In this document: positions 8,624 to 16,822 of the stretch, piece after piece | Numbering within the stretch: the first letter of the stretch is position 1 | Layout of the letters: each line of letters begins with the position of its first letter | From: Maribacter stanieri | GTDB lineage: Bacteria > Bacteroidota > Bacteroidia > Flavobacteriales > Flavobacteriaceae | DNA length: 64,000 nt | Direction: 5' to 3' | Assembly: GCF_900112245.1 (NCBI RefSeq) | Contig: NZ_FOYX01000003.1 | Location: forward strand, 558,001 to 622,000 | Translations under genes and position numbers: made by a program | The notes under the pieces: model-generated | The model's input: the letters and a program-made list of their open reading frames with translations, nothing else | What the model was told of the DNA's origin: nothing | Database searches by the model: none

Positions 8624-10174
8624 TTAGTCTACTTTTAATTTTTGTTCTCTATTTGCAATTTCCCAAGCGGTATAAAAAATTAATCTTGTTCTATTTTCCA
8701 ACAAATCGTAATTGATTTTATCTGGAGTATCACTTGGCTTATGATAATCATCGTGGGTACCATTAAAATAGAATATAATTGGAATATTGTTCTTTGCAAA
8801 GTTGTAATGATCACTTCTGTAATAAAAACGGTTTGGATCGTTCTCATCATTATAGGTATAATCAAGTTCTATATTGGTGAACTTTTTATTAACCTCTTCA
8901 GAAAGGTTATGAAGCTCTAAACTTAGTTTGTCAGAACCTATTAAATAAATATAATTGCGGTCTCCTTCACGAGCTGGATCAATTCTTCCGATCATATCAA
9001 TATTAAGATTGGCTACGGTATTTGCAAGTGGAACAATTGGGTCTACATCTGTGTAATATTGAGAACCTAGTAAGCCTTTTTCTTCTCCTGTTACGTGTAA
9101 GAATACAATTGATCGTTTTGGACCATTACCTTCATTAGCAGCCTTCTTAAACGCTTCTGCGATTTCTAAAAGAGCAACTGTACCAGAACCATCATCATCT
9201 GCGCCATTATTAATATCTCCATTAGCAGAAATACCAATATGGTCTAAGTGAGATGAAATTACTAAATACTCATCTGGTTTTTCAGAACCTTTAATGATTG
9301 CAGCAACATTTTCAGATGCAATTTTATCGTTAGAACTTTCAAAACTTAATTGTAAGCTTTTACTTAATACTTTAGGCTCGTTATATGTTTCAATATTAGA
9401 TAGTAAGTTAGTAGCAAGAACTTGGTCTATAAATAAACTATAGAATTCAGGAGCGTTATCATCAACAACTTCCATTCTTCCACTATTATTAGTTTTCATA
9501 GATTCAAACCTACGTTTAAACCTATTAAAGTTATCAGCGTCATAATATAAAACACCAGTTGCACCTTTATCTACTGCAATCTGAATTCTTTTTGTTAAAG
9601 ATTCTGACATGTTACTCCAGATAGAAGTTTCATTAGTGCCAGTAATTGTATAGTTACCATCATCATTTTTTGGCTCACCAGATTTCATTAGAACAATCTT
9701 GCCCTCAACGTCAATATCATTATAATCAGAGTATGATGGATCTTCTATGCCATAAGCTGCATATACAATTTCCTCAGCAGTTGTGTTTGCAGCAGTAAAT
9801 GTTAGCACATGTTCGCCTATAGTAAAATCTGTGCCATTGAGACTTAATTTTCCAGTAGGAAGTTTACTGATTTCTAAAGGCACTTCTTGAAAATAATTTC
9901 CATCTTTTTTTGCTGCAGGTATTCCTAATTTTTCATACTCGGCTTTTATGTATGCTATAGCTTTTTTCTGACCAGGCTGACCAGTTTCTCTACCTTCAAA
10001 ATCATCTGATGCATAGATGTATAAATGCTCTTTTAATTCTGCTTCTGTAATTGATTCTGCGTATGTAATTTCAGATGCAACAGTAGATGCTTCCGTAGCC
10101 ACATCTTTAACTGTTTTTTGAGAAGAATTACATGAAATGGCCGTAGCGACCAATAGGAATAGTGTCTTTTTCAT
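8624..10174 (-). CDS. M28 family metallopeptidase, lipoprotein
   Basis: The 516-residue protein begins with a lipoprotein signal (MKKTLFLLVATAISC, Cys15). A PA-type insert (about 120-290) precedes the zinc aminopeptidase core. Metal and catalytic residues are in ISSHLDH (around 307-312), GADDDGSG (around 325-332), VTGEEKGLLG (around 361-370), NIDMIGR (around 391-397) and the late THDDYHKPSDT. All are intact, so an envelope-anchored, di-zinc aminopeptidase-type enzyme is expected. The start is placed at 10174 because the in-frame ATG at 10198 falls inside the predicted -7 box (10196-10203) and because only the shorter form gives a normal signal peptide. A dedicated terminator lies downstream, and the gene looks monocistronic. 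Confidence 0.92.
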   Translation of the reverse strand: MKKTLFLLVATAISCNSSQKTVKDVATEASTVASEITYAESITEAELKEHLYIYASDDFEGRETGQPGQKKAIAYIKAEYEKLGIPAAKKDGNYFQEVPLEISKLPTGKLSLNGTDFTIGEHVLTFTAANTTAEEIVYAAYGIEDPSYSDYNDIDVEGKIVLMKSGEPKNDDGNYTITGTNETSIWSNMSESLTKRIQIAVDKGATGVLYYDADNFNRFKRRFESMKTNNSGRMEVVDDNAPEFYSLFIDQVLATNLLSNIETYNEPKVLSKSLQLSFESSNDKIASENVAAIIKGSEKPDEYLVISSHLDHIGISANGDINNGADDDGSGTVALLEIAEAFKKAANEGNGPKRSIVFLHVTGEEKGLLGSQYYTDVDPIVPLANTVANLNIDMIGRIDPAREGDRNYIYLIGSDKLSLELHNLSEEVNKKFTNIELDYTYNDENDPNRFYYRSDHYNFAKNNIPIIFYFNGTHDDYHKPSDTPDKINYDLLENRTRLIFYTAWEIANREQKLKVD

Positions 10175-10195
10175 TTTATATAAGTCAAATTTTTT

Positions 10196-10203
10196 CAAAA
10201 ATA
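10196..10203 (-). promoter_or_regulatory. -7 promoter box for the M28 peptidase gene
   Basis: The minus strand reads TATTTTTG, a perfect TAnnTTTG match 21 bases before the ATG at 10174. No clear -33 element is seen. The box decides between two possible starts of the gene. Confidence 0.5.
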
Positions 10204-10332
10204 ATCAAATCTTAACTAGTATGTAAGCTATTTAATACCAACAAATTTGAATTAAATTCTTAGTTGAAATTCTAATGCGTATTGGGTTTAGTAAATTAAG
10301 AGCTACTGATTTAAATCAGTCTAAATCAAATA

Positions 10333-11022
10333 CTATTCGTTCAAAGCTTTAGCAATTGCGGCTTCAACTAAAGGCTCCATAACTTTGTAGCCTTTAACAG
10401 TTGGGTGTACTTCATCTCTAGCATATTTTTTTGGTAGACCATTACGTTTATCAACCATTTGCGAAAAATAGTCTAAGTAAATGTGACCTTGTTTATCTGC
10501 ATATTGTTTGATCATTTTATTTAAAGCAATTATTTTACCTGAGGGTTCTAAACCTGGTTTCCATGGATAGTCATAAGCGGGTAAGGTAGAGGACAAAATT
10601 ACCTTTATATTATTGGCATGTGCCATTTCGCTCATACCTTTAATATTGTCCATTATCATTTCTAAAGTAGAAGGACCTGTATTTCCTGCTATATCATTGG
10701 TTCCGGCTAAAAGAACTACTACTTTAGGGTTAAGGTTTATCACGTCTTGTCTAAAACGTATTAACATTTGCGGTGTAGTTTGCCCGCTTATCCCTCTATT
10801 TACATAGGGCTTATCTTTAAAAAATTCTGGACGATTTTTCAACCATCCAATTGTGATAGAATTTCCCATAAAAACGATACGGTCATCATTATTTTCAGTT
10901 TCAGATAATAGTGTATTTGCTTCTTCAAAATGTTTTAAATCTGCCCAATCTTGGGAATGCAAAGAAGTCAAACCTAATAAAGTTAGCATAAAGGCTATTG
11001 TTAATTTATTTACTGTTTTCAT
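10333..11022 (-). CDS. SGNH/GDSL hydrolase, secreted
   Basis: The 229-residue protein carries a Sec signal peptide (about 1-23, ending LHSQ). All four SGNH blocks are visible: S55 in MGNSIT, G80 in NRGISGQTT, N109 in LAGTND, and D203/H206 in ARDEVHP. It should be an esterase or acetylhydrolase acting in the periplasm or outside the cell; family members often deacetylate polysaccharides, but the substrate here is unknown. A 152-residue membrane protein gene lies 13 bases upstream on the same strand, so the two are probably co-transcribed. No terminator is obvious between this gene and the M28 gene further downstream. Confidence 0.9.
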   Translation of the reverse strand: MKTVNKLTIAFMLTLLGLTSLHSQDWADLKHFEEANTLLSETENNDDRIVFMGNSITIGWLKNRPEFFKDKPYVNRGISGQTTPQMLIRFRQDVINLNPKVVVLLAGTNDIAGNTGPSTLEMIMDNIKGMSEMAHANNIKVILSSTLPAYDYPWKPGLEPSGKIIALNKMIKQYADKQGHIYLDYFSQMVDKRNGLPKKYARDEVHPTVKGYKVMEPLVEAAIAKALNE

Positions 11023-11035
11023 TTTATATATCTAA

Positions 11036-11494
11036 TTAGGTATTTTGAATTTGGTTTTTTTCGTCTGGTGTTAGTGGTATGCTATTTATAATATTATCCT
11101 TATTTGGTCTTTGCACTGCTAAATAAGCTAATAGACATATAGAAATAACAAGAGGCAATGCATTACCTGTATTATAATAGGCAAAGAGTCCTATAAACGC
11201 AGGCATTTCTATAAGTGCATATTTTAAGTGTAGTGCAGATTGATATTTTTTTAATTTTTCTTCAAACTTGATATCCATTTTTATTTTAGATGTCATTTTT
11301 TTAAAAATCCATTGACTACCAAAATACCCTAGCATAGCAAAGACAGGTACAGCATATAAAAAAGGACCTTGTCCATTGGTACTGGTATTGAACGTGTTTA
11401 TTTGCAGAATAACCCAAACCGTAAAAATGATTAACCCTCCAAGTAAGAACAAATGCATGATTGATAGGCTCTTAATAAAATTTTTTAGTTCCAT
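11036..11494 (-). CDS. Small integral membrane protein of unknown function
   Basis: I do not recognise a named family. The 152-residue protein has four likely membrane helices: about 13-30, 45-63, 92-107 and 111-127. The loop after the second helix is lysine-rich (KKMTSKIKMDIKFEEKLKK), and the C-terminus is a short hydrophilic tail. The gene precedes the SGNH hydrolase gene by 13 bases and probably shares its transcript. Nothing in the sequence suggests an enzyme active site. Confidence 0.7.
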   Translation of the reverse strand: MELKNFIKSLSIMHLFLLGGLIIFTVWVILQINTFNTSTNGQGPFLYAVPVFAMLGYFGSQWIFKKMTSKIKMDIKFEEKLKKYQSALHLKYALIEMPAFIGLFAYYNTGNALPLVISICLLAYLAVQRPNKDNIINSIPLTPDEKNQIQNT

Positions 11495-11594
11495 ATTTTT
11501 TTTTGAAATTCTAAGATAATATAAAATAAATCGAATGGGTATTTAACCTGTAAATAGTGGTATAATTTAAAATGGTGGCATAGCCTAGAATATT

Positions 11595-11602
11595 TATCTT
11601 TG
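11595..11602 (+). promoter_or_regulatory. -7 promoter box with a very short leader
   Basis: TATCTTTG is a perfect TAnnTTTG match ending only six bases before the ATG at 11609. If used, the transcript would be leaderless or nearly so. It also argues against the TTG start at 11600, which lies within the box. Confidence 0.55.
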
Positions 11603-11608
11603 CACGGT

Positions 11609-12064
11609 ATGCAAAAGATTCTTATAATTTTAATTCTTCTTTTTACGCTTCATAGCACCTATTCTCAAATAGAACAAGACAAAGTACTTCACTTTTTAGG
11701 AGGAAACTTATATGGTTTAGTAGGTGCAGGAGTTGCCAATGAAATTTCTGATGGTGACAGAACCTGGACCTTTATTGGTGCTGTAGGTGGTAGTTTACTA
11801 ATTGGATTGGCAAAAGAAAGTATAGATCAGAATCAATATGGAGGATGGAGCAATGAAGATTTATTGGCTACCGTATTAGGAGGGGTCACAGTAGGGGTCA
11901 CCATTGATATTTTCAAAAAACGAAAACAACGCAAGAGGGAGCAGTTGTTTAAAGATGCTATTAAAACTGCAGATTTTAGCTCTAAAAAAATATTCCCAAC
12001 AGCAACAACTGAAATTAATTCATTGTTGGTGTTGGGAATGACTACTAGTGTTTTAGAAAAATAA
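11609..12064 (+). CDS. Conserved hypothetical protein with signal peptide and glycine-rich hydrophobic segments
   Basis: The 151-residue product starts with a cleavable signal (MQKILIILILLFTLHSTYS). The mature part opens with EQDKVLHFLGGNLYGL and has two glycine-rich hydrophobic stretches (around 38-68 and 85-100), with KESID and GGWSNEDLLA between them. A basic stretch, KKRKQRKREQ, follows. The DKxLHFLGG start and the spacing of the glycine-rich helices resemble a family of small bacterial envelope proteins with no assigned role, but I cannot name a function. The ATG at 11609 is preferred because the upstream TTG lies inside the promoter box. Only 13 bases separate its stop from that of the convergent S10 peptidase gene, and no terminator lies between. 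Confidence 0.7.
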   Translation: MQKILIILILLFTLHSTYSQIEQDKVLHFLGGNLYGLVGAGVANEISDGDRTWTFIGAVGGSLLIGLAKESIDQNQYGGWSNEDLLATVLGGVTVGVTIDIFKKRKQRKREQLFKDAIKTADFSSKKIFPTATTEINSLLVLGMTTSVLEK

Positions 12065-12077
12065 ATGTAAGTGCCGA

Positions 12078-13562
12078 TTAATATTTGGCGCTTTTACCTG
12101 TAGCAATGGTTCGCTTAATAAAATCACGAATATCATCATTCGCTGTTTTTAAATCTTCTCGCCTTAAGTACATCATATGTCCTGATCTATAGCCCTTAAA
12201 ACTAAATCTATCTTTCATACGGCCGCTTGGGTCAACTTGCCACATTGTATACTTAGCATTAAAATATGTAGTAGCGCCATCATAATAGCCAGATTGTACC
12301 ATTACATTTAAGTATGGGTTCTGTGCCATTGCTTGTCTAAGATCTTCCCTCGTATTATCATCATCATTGTTCCATGGGTGAACTGGTCCGAACATATTAT
12401 ACTTTACATCGGTTTTGAAATTTAATTCTTCTTGTAAATAATAATTAATAGCAGGGGTAAAGCTGTGTAGCCAAGAGGTAATTTCAGAATTATAGTCAGG
12501 GCGCATGCCTGCTATTTGTTTGTCTATTCCTAAGTATCTAGAGTCTAAACGCCCTACGGTATGCCCGCTTTTATCCTTTAAAAGATTTTTCCAATAGAAA
12601 GATGTAGGAACCACTAAATTTTGGTCAAGAATATCTTTTTTGTTTAGACCGGAATAGTATGCCATTTTATCTGCAACGGCATCTTTTTCAGCAGCACTTA
12701 AGAACCCGCCTTTTGCAAGTGCTGGTATTAATTTATCAATGGTGTATGCTTCTGATTCTGGTAAAATTTCTAGCAAATCTTTACTCTGTAACGCAGGGGG
12801 TAAAGCTTTATGATGCCATGCTGCGGCAGTAAAATATGGTAGATTTATGGCTTCGGCTACTGGCCCGCTATTTCTTATTACTTTATAATCTGCAGGAGAT
12901 ACCATTATTACACCATTTAAGTACATCCATTGCTGATTTTGTAGCGCTAATGAAAGCCCCATTACACGTGTGCCACCATAACTTTCTCCAATAATATATT
13001 TAGGTGAACGCCATCTGTTATTTCTAGTAACAAAAGTGTTTAGCCATTCGGCTAAATATTTAATATCCGCATTAATTCCAAAGAACTTATCTCTATCAAC
13101 ATCTTTACCACTTGCAGGTATGGTGCGGCTATATCCTGTATTTACAGGGTTTACATAAACAATATCTGCAATGTCTAATACAGAATGTGGATTTTCACTA
13201 ACACCGTAAGGTTGAACGGGATATCCTTCATCATCAATTTTTAATATTCTAGGTCCGGTATACGCTAAGTGCATCCAAACTGATCCTGATCCTGGTCCGC
13301 CATTAAATGAAATTAACAAGGGTCTTGCTGCTCTATCTTTAATATTGTTTCTGGTGTAATAGGTGTAATGTAATGATGCAATTGGCTTTGCATTCTCATC
13401 CCATACCGGTTGTGTTCCCGTTTGTGCGGTATAAGAAAATGTAGTGCCATTAATTGTTGCATTGTGCTGTGAGGTAATGACAGTATCTATAGGCAGTTCC
13501 CTAGACTGTGCCAAGGCAAATGAAGTCGCTAGACAAATAGATAGTTGTAAAAGTTTTTTCAT
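12078..13562 (-). CDS. S10 family serine carboxypeptidase-like protein, secreted
   Basis: The 494-residue protein has a signal peptide (MKKLLQLSICLATSFALAQS). It contains the S10 alpha/beta-hydrolase motifs: oxyanion-region NGGPGSGS (88-95), nucleophile S194 in GESYGG, an aspartate in SGYYDGATTYF (around 429), and a histidine in SGHMMYL (around 467). The catalytic triad is therefore complete. The gene stands alone, with an unremarkable 235-base region upstream. With the M28 and M14 proteins nearby it adds to a rich set of exported peptidases, fitting a protein- or polymer-degrading marine lifestyle. Confidence 0.9.
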   Translation of the reverse strand: MKKLLQLSICLATSFALAQSRELPIDTVITSQHNATINGTTFSYTAQTGTQPVWDENAKPIASLHYTYYTRNNIKDRAARPLLISFNGGPGSGSVWMHLAYTGPRILKIDDEGYPVQPYGVSENPHSVLDIADIVYVNPVNTGYSRTIPASGKDVDRDKFFGINADIKYLAEWLNTFVTRNNRWRSPKYIIGESYGGTRVMGLSLALQNQQWMYLNGVIMVSPADYKVIRNSGPVAEAINLPYFTAAAWHHKALPPALQSKDLLEILPESEAYTIDKLIPALAKGGFLSAAEKDAVADKMAYYSGLNKKDILDQNLVVPTSFYWKNLLKDKSGHTVGRLDSRYLGIDKQIAGMRPDYNSEITSWLHSFTPAINYYLQEELNFKTDVKYNMFGPVHPWNNDDDNTREDLRQAMAQNPYLNVMVQSGYYDGATTYFNAKYTMWQVDPSGRMKDRFSFKGYRSGHMMYLRREDLKTANDDIRDFIKRTIATGKSAKY

Positions 13563-13797
13563 GGTTTGATAAGGTTCTGTTGAATAACGAAAATAAGAAT
13601 AAAAGCTTGAATCTATATTCTGAAAAGGTTGATTTCTAAGTTAATATCATATCGATAATTTAGGCTTCTTTAAAAAAGGATTAGTCAATTTTTTTTAAAA
13701 AATTATTGATATTTTGAATAAAAAATTAACGCCGTAATTTAGGCGTTCACTGATTTTTATTTAATTTTCAATACTTTTTATTCATAAAAATAAATAC

Positions 13798-14934
13798 ATG
13801 AAACATTTTACAAGACGCTCTTTTAGCAGTTTAGCTACAAAAGGAATTTTAGGGTCTGCATTATTAGGAAACTTACCAATGGCAAATGCATTTACTTTGA
13901 GTGATAAGAATAAAAAGTTAGGAATAGCTCTTGTAGGTTTAGGTAGTTATAGTACTTATCAATTGGCACCATCGTTACAGGAAACGGAACATTGTTATTT
14001 AGCAGGAATTGTCACTGGTACTAAGGAGAAAGAATCAATTTGGAAAGAGAAGTATAATATACCAAAGCAAAGCATATATAACTATGATAATTTTGATGCT
14101 ATTGTAAAGAATGACACAATTGATATTGTTTATGTAGCATTGCCCAATAGTATGCATGCAGATTTTTGTATCAGAGCTGCCAAAGCGGGAAAACATGTTA
14201 TTTGTGAAAAACCCATGGCTGTTAGTGTTGCAGAGTGCGATGCCATTATTAATGCTTGTAATGAGAATAATGTAAAACTCTCTGTGGGCTATAGAATGCA
14301 AAGTGACCCATATACCAAAGAGGTGAAAAAATTCGTAAAAGAGAAAACCTTTGGAGATGTTCTTTTTGTTTCTTCAGATGCAGGTTACATCTCTAAAGGA
14401 AACCCTGATCAATGGCGATTAAATAAAAAATTATCTGGTGGCGGTGCATTAATGAATATGGGTGTTTATGCAATACAAACCAGCATTTATGGCACAGGTC
14501 AAAACCCTATATCTGTTTCTGCTCAAGAGTTTAGTACAAGACCAGATTATTTTAAGGATACTGATGAAACCATTACCGCGCAATTTAAATTTGAGAATGG
14601 AGCAGTGGCGCATATGATGACTTCACATAATGCGAATGGTAACAGGTTAAAAGTGCATTGTAGTGATGGTTGGTTTCAACTTGACCCTGCACATAGTTAT
14701 GGCCCAATAAGTGGTATAACTTCTAACGGTAATATATTAGAGTTTCCGCACAAAAGGCAACAGGCTCTGCAAATGGATGATTTCTCAAAGCATATTCTTA
14801 CGGGTTCTAAAAATATAGCACCAGGCGAGATGGGAAAACGTGATATGATTATCGTTGAGGCTATTTACAAATCTATTTCTGAAGGAGGAAAAGAACAGAA
14901 GCTGTCTCTAGGTAATTTAGGTGTAGTTTCTTAA
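13798..14934 (+). CDS. Gfo/Idh/MocA family oxidoreductase with Tat signal
   Basis: The 378-residue protein starts with a twin-arginine signal (TRRSFSSLATKG, then a hydrophobic stretch to about residue 32). The Rossmann nucleotide-binding motif is ALVGLGSYS (around 44-52) and the family signature is CEKPMAVS (around 138). The C-terminal domain carries GGGALMNMGVYAIQ. It resembles glucose-fructose oxidoreductase-type enzymes that fold with NADP(H) before export and act on sugars in the periplasm. The substrate is not evident. The gene is monocistronic with a long AT-rich leader. A second Tat-exported family member, only distantly similar, is encoded at 46111-47580. Confidence 0.88.
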   Translation: MKHFTRRSFSSLATKGILGSALLGNLPMANAFTLSDKNKKLGIALVGLGSYSTYQLAPSLQETEHCYLAGIVTGTKEKESIWKEKYNIPKQSIYNYDNFDAIVKNDTIDIVYVALPNSMHADFCIRAAKAGKHVICEKPMAVSVAECDAIINACNENNVKLSVGYRMQSDPYTKEVKKFVKEKTFGDVLFVSSDAGYISKGNPDQWRLNKKLSGGGALMNMGVYAIQTSIYGTGQNPISVSAQEFSTRPDYFKDTDETITAQFKFENGAVAHMMTSHNANGNRLKVHCSDGWFQLDPAHSYGPISGITSNGNILEFPHKRQQALQMDDFSKHILTGSKNIAPGEMGKRDMIIVEAIYKSISEGGKEQKLSLGNLGVVS

Positions 14935-15087
14935 TTTACTTGTAATCAGATATTTAATTGGTGTGTTAACTATTATTTTATCTTTTGATTACCATGGTTT
15001 TAAGTTAATTTTACATCTTAACACAAGCATAAACTTCTGTTCATCAATTGCTAATTTTCAGTGAACCTTTCTAAAAGGTTGTCGGTA

Positions 15088-15095
15088 TAGTTTTG
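15088..15095 (+). promoter_or_regulatory. -7 promoter box for the collagen-repeat lipoprotein gene
   Basis: TAGTTTTG is a perfect TAnnTTTG match, 29 bases before the ATG at 15125. No -33 TTG is visible at the expected distance. Confidence 0.4.
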
Positions 15096-15124
15096 GACTT
15101 TATAACCTAAAAACTATATTGATA

Positions 15125-16747
15125 ATGAAAAAATCAAAAAATTTACTAATTAAAGCATTGTTTCTTTCTTTTCTAGGAATGGCCGTAATGAGCTGTGATG
15201 GAGAAGATGGTGTTGATGGTACCAATGGTATTGACGGTGTTGATGGTGTAGACGGCGCCGATGGAGCAGATGGCTCAGATGGTGCGGATGGGCAAGATTT
15301 AACCTTGTCAGAGTCAATACCTTTAACCAGTTCTGTAACACCAAATGAAATTTTTGAACTTAAAGGCGCGTTTGCAGGTTCTGCGAATTTGAATATGATT
15401 ATGTCTTCTGCCGATATTTTAGAATCAGATTCTACTTTCGTTTATGGTTCTTATATGGATGGTGCAGCATTATTTCCAACAGAAGACGGTAACTATGCAT
15501 TAATTAATAATTTAGAAGCAGATTATTCAATAGCGAGAATAATGTTGAATTCTGAACTTCAGCCACTACAAGGAGATTATATAGTAAACTCTACGGCAAC
15601 TGCCTTTACAGCTATGTGTTCTGGTTCTGCAATTACGGTTGAAGAGCATGGTTTTGGACCTTTATATCTTTCTGGTGGTGAATGGGGCGGAAATGCCAAG
15701 GGTGTTTATAAAGTAAATCCATTTAGAGCTAAAGAGAATAGAGTAGAGGTAGAAAGATTACCTGCCTTGGGCGAATGGTCTACGGAAAATGCCGTTGCCA
15801 TTGGTAAAGATGCATACACTTCGCAAACTGTTATATTCATGGGTGATGACCATAGCGATAATACCTACCCACAAGCTCATTTTGGAATGTATGTTGGTGC
15901 TAGAGGAGATTTATATGGTGGTAAATTATATGTACTTAGAGGTAAAAATCCTATTGAATCTTTACCTGGTGAAGGCGGACAGTTATTTGAAATGGGTATG
16001 GCTGAAGATATTGCTTACGATGTTGAGTGGGTAGAGGTTACCGAGCGAACAATTGATGAGCTAAATCAAGAAGCAATAGATCTTTCTGCTATTGGTTTTC
16101 AGAGAATTGAAGATATTGATTGGAGAAGAGGTTCTGCAGAAGCTAACAGGGAAGTTTACTTTAATGCTACTGGTAGAATTCGTGGAGATAATCCAGATTT
16201 AAATCTTAGAGGTACAGGTTTTGGTCGTGTATACAAATTAGAGCTTAATGAAAATGACCCTACTGGCGATGCAGTTTTAACGGTAGTTGTTGATGGTGAT
16301 GTTGAAGGTGGTAAAGGTGACGGTATGCACTCTCCCGATAATATTATGGTTACAGAAAACTATGCATATATACAAGAAGATCCAAATGGGTATGCAGACT
16401 TAAATGCTGATATAACAGGTTTTGCCAAACTTTGGCAATTAGATTTGAATACAGGTGCTTTTGTTGAAGTAATGGAATGTAACCAAACTGTTGCTGCAGG
16501 ATTAGGAATTGGTAATACCACCAGTATGTGGGAAATTACAGGTCTTTTTGATGTAACTGATATAATTGGAGCTTCTGAACCAACTTTTATTGGTGGTGCT
16601 CAAGTTCATGGATGGAATTACAGTACAACACCCGAGACTGCCGTAAGAGCAGACGGACTTAAATTTGTTGATCCAACTGCAATTAGTGAGGGTAGTGCAT
16701 CTTTAGAAGGATCCGTTCTTTTTAAATTGACAGGTTTACCTAGATAA
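15125..16747 (+). CDS. PhoX-like (DUF839-type) lipoprotein with N-terminal collagen-like repeat
   Basis: The 540-residue lipoprotein is lipidated at Cys24 (signal ending GMAVMSC). Directly after the cysteine come eleven DG-x triplets (about 25-57), a collagen-like spacer. The rest is beta-propeller-like and resembles PhoX/DUF839 proteins, as judged from HSPDNIMVTENYAYIQEDP and RVYKLELNENDP; these are usually calcium-dependent phosphatases or related surface proteins. No clean PhoX active-site set could be verified by eye. The ATG at 15125 is chosen over a TTG two codons earlier. A hairpin follows the gene, then a two-haem peroxidase lipoprotein gene 75 bases on. The two products probably work at the same membrane face. 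Confidence 0.75.
   Translation: MKKSKNLLIKALFLSFLGMAVMSCDGEDGVDGTNGIDGVDGVDGADGADGSDGADGQDLTLSESIPLTSSVTPNEIFELKGAFAGSANLNMIMSSADILESDSTFVYGSYMDGAALFPTEDGNYALINNLEADYSIARIMLNSELQPLQGDYIVNSTATAFTAMCSGSAITVEEHGFGPLYLSGGEWGGNAKGVYKVNPFRAKENRVEVERLPALGEWSTENAVAIGKDAYTSQTVIFMGDDHSDNTYPQAHFGMYVGARGDLYGGKLYVLRGKNPIESLPGEGGQLFEMGMAEDIAYDVEWVEVTERTIDELNQEAIDLSAIGFQRIEDIDWRRGSAEANREVYFNATGRIRGDNPDLNLRGTGFGRVYKLELNENDPTGDAVLTVVVDGDVEGGKGDGMHSPDNIMVTENYAYIQEDPNGYADLNADITGFAKLWQLDLNTGAFVEVMECNQTVAAGLGIGNTTSMWEITGLFDVTDIIGASEPTFIGGAQVHGWNYSTTPETAVRADGLKFVDPTAISEGSASLEGSVLFKLTGLPR
15197..15296 (+). repeat. Short tandem repeat coding for collagen-like DG-x triplets
   Basis: About eleven 9-base units of the form GAT-GGT-NNN are arranged in frame just after the lipid-bearing cysteine codon. 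Unit sequence varies at third positions, so the repeat is not perfectly slippage-prone. Loss or gain of whole units would keep the reading frame. Confidence 0.85.
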
Positions 16748-16770
16748 ATATTTTTATAATATCATATTAA

Positions 16771-16798
16771 AAGGTTCCCAATTAAGGGAACCTTTTCT
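16771..16798 (+). terminator. Hairpin between the PhoX-like and peroxidase genes
   Basis: A perfect 9-bp stem, AAGGTTCCC/GGGAACCTT, with a 6-nt loop is followed by a short T-rich tail. It could terminate or attenuate transcription into the peroxidase gene. Confidence 0.7.
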
Positions 16799-16822
16799 AT
16801 TCACAAATTTTTTTCTAGTACT

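Noticed and set aside
10175-10198. Upstream start of the M28 peptidase
   Set aside because: The ATG lies within the predicted -7 box and would spoil the lipoprotein signal peptide.
15150-15344. A 64-codon histidine/leucine-rich minus-strand frame over the collagen repeat
   Set aside because: Its histidine-rich look comes from reading the GAT-GGT repeat on the other strand.
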